From NCBI GenBank assembly GCA_023678885.1, contig CM042966.1, positions 28,162,028 through 28,226,027 on the forward strand: a stretch of DNA of 64,000 nt. The letters run 5' to 3'. This document shows positions 58,398 through 64,000 of this stretch, one piece after another. This DNA comes from Pogostemon cablin (lineage: Eukaryota > Streptophyta > Magnoliopsida > Lamiales > Lamiaceae). The translations under genes were made by a program, and so were the position numbers. Below the pieces are notes generated by a model, which saw only the letters and a program-made list of their open reading frames with translations, did not search any database and was not told the DNA's origin. Each line of letters starts with the position of its first letter. Position 1 is the stretch's first letter.

Positions 58398-58605
58398 AAT
58401 AAATATTTTTTAATTCTCAGAAGGGTCAATGCCCCTTGTCCTGTACTGAGCCCGTCCTTGCTTGAAACCCTGTGATAAGTATTCATAAACCTATTTCTAG
58501 GCGATTATAAATCCTGCCCCAAATGGTATAATGCCTAATGCATTCAAAATATTGTGGATGTTAAAAATACAATATCAAAATTTCCCATGAATATATAGAA
58601 TCAAT

Positions 58606-58980
58606 TAGACATGCACAAATGAACCGGAACCGGCGGTTCGAACCCGGGAACCACCGGTTTTAATCGGAACCGGAACTGCCGGTTCCGGAACCGGTAAAAA
58701 AAACCGGAACCGGCTAAGGAAGGTTCGGTTCCGGTTCCTCATATTTGGGAAAAAACCGGCGGTTTGGGTTCCGAACCGGCGGTTCCGGTTCGAACCGCCA
58801 ATTTTTAAATTTTTTTTTATTTTTTACGCTTAAAATCCAAAAAAAAAAATTAAAACCGGAACCGGCGGTTCCAGAACCGAAAGCTTCGTACCCCGGTTCG
58901 GTTCCGGTTCCCCCTATCTTAGAACCGGAACCGCCGGTTCTGAACCCGAACCGGCGATTCCGAACAGGGGTGCATGTCTA
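58606..58980. mobile_element. hAT-type MITE (375 bp), exact 8-bp target duplication
   Basis: The ends TAGACATGCAC and GTGCATGTCTA are exact inverted repeats, flanked by gaatcaat on both sides (58598-58605 and 58981-58988). The body is a dense array of 'ggaaccgg/ccggttcc' motifs. The 78-codon frame inside (58745-58981) is a by-product of the repeat. Confidence 0.9.
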
Positions 58981-58988
58981 GAATCAAT

Positions 58989-59999
58989 CCCTTTGCTCTC
59001 TTTTAAAGAGCACTGTTGACTTTTACACTATAATCAGTTGAAAACTGTTTTAGTTTATCTTTTCAGCCAAATATCTTACACACGATATATATATCCTATT
59101 CTCAAGCATAATACATCCCTCCTAAATTAATCTCTTTATTTCCCATCCATAAAAGCAACGGAGCTCTAAAGAGTATTTATTAAGTCGAACTTTTAAATGA
59201 GAATCTTAAATTTTACTCTAATTATAATATGGAATCAAAGAATTTTATCAATTTAAGGCTTGAAAATGGGTAAACAATCAATTCGGGAGCAGAGTTATTT
59301 TTTCTATCGATTAGAGAATTGAATTATATAAAATTATTAATTTAGAATCTAAATTATCATATATTGTTTCATATTTTATCAATTCAGACCTAAATTCAGG
59401 CTCTAAATCGATAGTTTTTTATAATTCAAGTCTCTAATCAATAGAAAAAATAATTCAAACTCTAAATTGATTAGTTTACCAATTTTTTAGGTTTTGGATT
59501 GAAAATATTATATTTAAATCATAAATATTTTTAAAATAAGTATAAACCAAACTCGACAGTAATACTAAATTGTAATAATGCACTATGGTCTATGGAGAAG
59601 ATAAAAAAAAAAGAGTAATAGGACCAGAAAGAAAATCATCGATAAAAAATATAAACAAGATTTGGATTTGAATTCCTTTTTTAGCTTGGTACAAAATGTT
59701 ATAACATTAAAAGAAACAACTTATGAAAATATTATATTACTAACATTCTTTGTAATATAAACGTATACATACCCAATAATTGTTTCATAAAAATTTCAAG
59801 CATGATTCGCTTTGCTATACGAAATGAAGTTGCTCGAACTTAAATAAATATTTTTCGAGTGGAGCTTGTTTATGATCTCGTTTTTTAATTGGATCGAGCT
59901 CGACTATATGATACTCATGCTCTTTCGGCTCGATTAACAACCCTAGTTACAACCTACAGGGCATCCAGTGCCACTTTATAGACAACTTCAAGTTTTTTA
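58989..59999. other. Intergenic, no gene seen
   Basis: AT-rich, with inverted 'ttcaagtctctaatc/gattagagaattgaa' patches between 59230 and 59480, and a 'cgagctcgac...ctcgattaacaaccctag' block (59830-59945) resembling the right end of the element at 14837. No coding signal. Confidence 0.4.
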
Positions 60000-61195
60000 G
60001 AGGCATTTAAGAGGCAGTGAGGTTAATGAGTGAAGCAGATATTGCGCTGGATCTCCAAATTAATCCCACACTAATACACATGTTACAATGTTATCCTACC
60101 AACTCTGTTCTGAACCAATTAATTTCATAAATGTCATATTTGTTCAATTACCATATTTGGTCAATTTACTATATTTGATTAATTCCACATGTGAGATTAA
60201 TTTCATTCACTTTAATTATTATTTAATTGGTGATTTAAATCCTTACTAACCAATTAAATTTTCCTACAATCCCCACATGAGTGGAATTCGGCGCCTATAA
60301 AATGCAGACACATAATCCAGTCCTCGTGAAACATTAATGTATCCGGATAGGTAGCTTGAGATTTTGAACCTTCCGTAGTCCAACACTATCGAGTATACTG
60401 GTGGCTTAGTAGACATAATGTCTTTGAACTACTCCTCCTTAGCGTATACTGAGACAACAGTGCGAATGCATCAATGTCTCGTATTCTCCTTGTTCTCACG
60501 TTTTGGTCCGTTTCGGCCATGGTCCCCCTTTGGATTCATAAGTGTTTTTCTTTGAAGCGACCACTCACTTCACACTTACATAGGTGATCTCCTATCTTGA
60601 GTATCTCTTTATACTCAATCAGCCATTACTTAGCCTTTTAGAAATCATTAAACGTTAAAAGGCGTAACCTCACCACAATGTGAGTTCTATACTTGGTAGA
60701 ATTGCTCTACTAAGGAATGGTAGGTACCAAATTTTAACTTGAACCTCTACAGTTTCCTTGTCTCTTTGAACCAAGTTCTTGGGATCTCCACTCATTATGG
60801 TTTGGTTTCCATTATTTTGGTTCATTACTTTGTAGATTTTAGTCTCATTCCTTATAGCAATTTATTCATTTGATCTCGATTAACTGCTTTTGTAAGCGGA
60901 TTTACTATGTTGTCTTTTGACTTCACGTAGTCAATTGACATTACACTACTCGAGATCAATTGTCTCACCGTGTTGTGTCGCCTACGAATATGTCTAGACT
61001 TTCCGTTGTACATATCATTAAGAGCTCTTCAATTGTGGTTTGATTGTCACAATGTACCATCACTGTAGGAACCGATTTGTTCCAACATGGAATGTCCTTA
61101 AGGAAATTACGAAGTCACTCTACTTCTTCCCCGGCTTTATATAGAGCTATGAACTCAGATTCCATTGTGGAACGGGTTGTAGACCTCCACGAATA
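60000..61195 (-). pseudogene. Ty1/copia 3' remnant (RNase H and downstream region)
   Basis: On the minus strand from 61195: RNase H residues STMESEFIALYKAGEEVE, then LRNFLKDIPCW, HCDNQTTI and a degraded RRHNTVRQL region with stops. Downstream (60850-60000) is the usual long non-coding 3' part of such elements. The 5' portion of the element is missing and no LTR pair could be defined. Confidence 0.75.
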
Positions 61196-61877
61196 AGTTA
61201 TTATTTAGAATATTAAATGTTATTCTTTCGGAATGTTTTATTATTTAGAATATCAAATGTTACTCTTTCGACATAGTTATTACAAAAAAAAAAATTGTGT
61301 CCTAGATGGCACCGTGCGCCAAAATATACATTTTAGTATTAATTTGTATTATACATTTTAGTATAAGGACATGTACCATTTATTTCCTGAATTTTTTTTA
61401 ATAAAAATGCATATCCTCTAAAACAAAATATTATACCAGTATTAATTAAAATCTATACCCTCTAAAATAAAATGTTTTACTAGTTAATACAATTCCGATT
61501 CAACTGTGAAATCGGTTCTCTCACTAATTTTTTTGTACATTTATTTATGTAATATATTTTATCAATAGAATGCGATACTTTAATATATTATGGTATATTA
61601 TTATTTATTAGATGCATTTTAAAATACCAACCGAGTAATCAAATAAAACCATAATACATTTTCTTACAATGAACCAAATCACATTTTTACTTATGATTAT
61701 TTTCTTAAAAAAGATCTCATATGAATGTAATTCTTGATATTATCATATTTCGTTAAAAAAAAAACCACTAAACCGATATTTAAAAAATTAAAATTAAAGT
61801 ATCTATTAACTCATTTATTTATTTGCTTAAAATAAAAGAGTAATATTTGTGTGAGATTTTTTTTTAAGTATTTATTA
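61196..61877. other. Intergenic, no gene seen
   Basis: AT-rich. A direct repeat 'ttatttagaatatnaaatgtta' occurs twice at about 61200 and 61242. No coding signal. Confidence 0.4.
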
Positions 61878-62138
61878 CTCCCTCCGTCCCGAGAAGATGA
61901 CACTTTTTTTTTGCATGGAAATTAAGGAGTATAATAATTTAATGTAAAGTGAAATAAAATGAAGTGAGGGAAATAATATTTAATGTGTAGTGGATAGTTA
62001 TATTAGAGGTGATATGTGGGCCCATGAGAATAGATTAATTGTTTTTGTGTTGGTCTCATGTATTAAAAATGAAATGTGTCAACTTTAGTGAGACAAAACA
62101 AAAAGAAAAGTGTATCAACTTCTATGGGATGGAGGGAA
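61878..62138. mobile_element. Stowaway-type MITE (261 bp)
   Basis: It begins CTCCCTCCGTCCCGAG and ends GGGATGGAGGGAA, with TA flanks. Confidence 0.8.
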
Positions 62139-62186
62139 TACTTTTTATCAAAAATATTTACACTTCTACCACTTTTCATCTATACA

Positions 62187-62570
62187 AATACTTCTTCCGT
62201 CCCAAATATTTTTACCCGTTTGTACGGGCACGTAAATTAAAAAATATTTTTTAAATATATAATGTAAGAAAAATCTATATAAATACTTCTTCCGTCCCGA
62301 ATATTTTTACTCGTTTGTACGGGCACGTAAATTAAAAATATTTTTTAAATATATAATCTAAGAAAAAATATGGATAAATTAGTAATATTGAGAGTAAAAA
62401 TAAATAAAGTTTTTGAGAATGATGAATAAAGTGTAAAAAATAAATAAAATGTATAGTGTGTTTTTAATATTAATGAAATTGATAAAAATACGTGAGAGAT
62501 ATCAAAATGAAAAGTAGGTAACAATACGTAGACAAAGAAATATTACTTTTCTATTAAAATTAAAATATTA
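62187..62570. repeat. Tandemly duplicated MITE head
   Basis: Two direct copies of about 97 bp start at about 62187 and 62284 (both 'acttcttccgtccc(a/g)aatatttttac'). The second continues through the rest of a 10652-type MITE to about 62540. The right inverted end is decayed. Confidence 0.7.
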
Positions 62571-62939
62571 TTACTTTTTACTCCTCCCACACGAAACTCT
62601 TCTCTCGATACGTTTCCACGGAAGTTTGGCTGAATAAAAATGTTTCCAAGATTTAGGGAGATTTCCAACATTTCCTTAAACAAAACTCATTAACTCGATA
62701 TTTAAAAAATTAAAATTTAAAATTTATATTTAAATTTAAATTTAAAATATCTATTTTCTCATTTATGTGTGCTTTAAAAAAAAAGTTCCAAGATTTAAGG
62801 AGATCTCCAACCTTTTCTTCATTAATTAATTCATTTTCCTATACTACTGATTTGGACAAAAAGAAGTGGCAAAATAGCCCAATAGCAATTTGCAAAACCT
62901 ACCCAAACCCTAGAAAGTGGTGTTCCCTCTCTGCCAACA

Positions 62940-63060
62940 CTTAAAAGCCCATCCTTCCCCCCTCTCTCTCTCTCATCTTTCTCAACTTTCTTTTTTTTCC
63001 ATTTTCAATTTAATTTATTTCTGTTGACGGGTTGGAGAAGAATCTCGATTGGAAGTGAAA
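62940..63060 (+). promoter_or_regulatory. Promoter and leader of the 63-kb gene
   Basis: C/T-rich leader with a (CT)n run (62961-62976), preceded by 'acccaaaccctag' (about 62901), a telo-box-like element common upstream of plant housekeeping genes. No clear TATA box. Confidence 0.35.
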
Positions 63061-63168
63061 ATGGAGGTGGAGAAAGGCTGCTCTGCTGCTACTGATGTTG
63101 TGCAGAGAATGTTGTGTTGTTCAGTTGTTGAGGCGCTTCAGAGGCATCTCTTTTTTGTTCTTCTGCTG
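63061..63168 (+). CDS. First exon of an unidentified gene (continues past the window)
   Basis: ATG (gaaaATGGAGG) begins 36 codons with coding-like composition: MEVEKGCSAATDVVQRMLCC..., ending in a Leu/Phe-rich run at a plausible donor (CTG|GTAGAT, 63168). Without splicing the frame stops soon after in 'cccccta'. The downstream T-rich sequence (63169 on) looks intronic. I do not recognise the protein. Later exons are not resolvable in the remaining 830 bp. Confidence 0.5.
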
Positions 63169-64000
63169 GTAGATTCTGCAACCCTTTCCCCCTAATTGTT
63201 GCTGTTTTCTTGTTAAAGATTATCACTACTGCTTCCATATCTAGGCTTTTCTTGTTTTTAGTTTTTTTTTTGGATTCTTTGAGTATGCTTGTGTTTCTGT
63301 TTATGGTGTTACCTTGAATTTGCTCTCTGTTTGGTTCTTGTAGTTGGGGGGGTGGGTTCTTTTGTCTGGTCTTGGCTCTGTTGGTTGGTTTGATCTGAAA
63401 GTAGAAGTTATATGGAAATAATTCTGTTTAGCTTTGCTTGTGCAAGTGTTTTTTTACTCTGCAATTATTTTCAAATATTGCTGTACCAGTTAATTTTTCT
63501 GCAAACAGTCACTTTTTATATAACTAGGAAGAGTGATACTTGTGTTACATGCTCCAGCTTTTATCTTCATGAACACAGTGGATTTAAGGACTTCAATTTA
63601 GTTGATTATCACTGTTTTCATCTTAGAATGTTCATGTTTATTACTAGAATCTTGTTGGAGTGCTCAAAACGTTTTTCTTTTGCCCATAGAACTATTCATC
63701 CATCTTCATATGTTCAATAAAAGATAAAAAAACTTATCCCCTTGATTTTATTTCAGGTTTACTTCAGTACTCCATTTGGATACTGATTCTTGAAAATTGG
63801 CTGCAGAAGGATTTCTTTCCTTAATTGCAGCGAAATCTTATGAAATCAATGGCTGCTTTTTACCACAATTACAATATTAATGCAGAATGATTTATTTCCT
63901 TACTTTTCGTGTCAACCTAATGATGTTCGCTTTTACTAATCAATTAACTGAGCTCCGAACACGTTACTAACATAATGTTTTATGATCTGTCATCTTCTTA
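63169..64000 (+). other. Probable intron(s) of the 63-kb gene
   Basis: T-rich plant-intron-like sequence. The 102-codon frame at 63412-63720 has no recognisable domain. A possible acceptor 'atttcag' is at about 63749-63755. The following 'gtttacttcag' gives no convincing exon. Confidence 0.3.

Noticed and set aside
58745..58981. 78-codon Pro/Glu-rich frame
   Set aside because: Entirely within the ggaaccgg tandem motif of a hAT MITE, explained by the repeat.

Overview
This window is plant nuclear DNA, almost certainly from a eudicot. The reasons are a TOPLESS-family co-repressor with about 25 coding exons, a plant-type HARBI1/ALP1-like gene, a calmodulin-like relic, AT-rich intergenic DNA, and the usual plant transposons: Ty1/copia, Ty3/gypsy, Stowaway-type MITEs, hAT, Mutator-like and CACTA elements, and tRNA-derived SINEs. 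I cannot name the species from sequence alone.

Layout. From 1 to 28.1 kb there is no convincing gene. This stretch holds MITEs, a 14-copy minisatellite (0.98-1.33 kb), two diverged copies of a 2-3 kb intergenic segment (0.69-5.3 and 10.56-14.1 kb), SINEs, hAT and Mutator-like elements, and broken copia elements on the minus strand (20.2-24.3 kb).

From 28.2 to 37.7 kb lies the genic island. A complete TPL/TPR1-type co-repressor (+, CDS 29042-35638, 1133 aa) sits tail to tail with an intronless domesticated Harbinger transposase gene (-, 36098-37564, 488 aa). The stop codons are about 460 bp apart.

From 37.8 to 50.4 kb there are a CACTA end, a 500-bp near-perfect hairpin, hAT and Mutator-like MITEs, a frameshifted calmodulin-like pseudogene (42.5-42.9 kb), a tandem repeat (43.3-44.0 kb) and a four-part nested insertion (46.85-49.54 kb).

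From 50.4 to 57.5 kb sits an LTR retrotransposon of the Ty3/gypsy (Athila/Tat-like) type with about 1.27-kb LTRs. It keeps gag and protease but has lost reverse transcriptase, RNase H and nearly all of integrase. From 57.5 to 62.9 kb there are more MITEs, a perfect hAT MITE and a copia 3' remnant. At 62.9-64 kb the 5' end of a further gene (+) begins and runs off the window.

Function. The two intact genes are both nuclear. TOPLESS proteins silence genes by binding EAR-motif repressors. HARBI1/ALP1-like proteins are transposase-derived, and this one lacks the expected catalytic acidic residues. Nothing shows that the two work together. The most informative content is the insertion history: many elements have readable target-site duplications, and several have an empty-site paralogue inside the same window.
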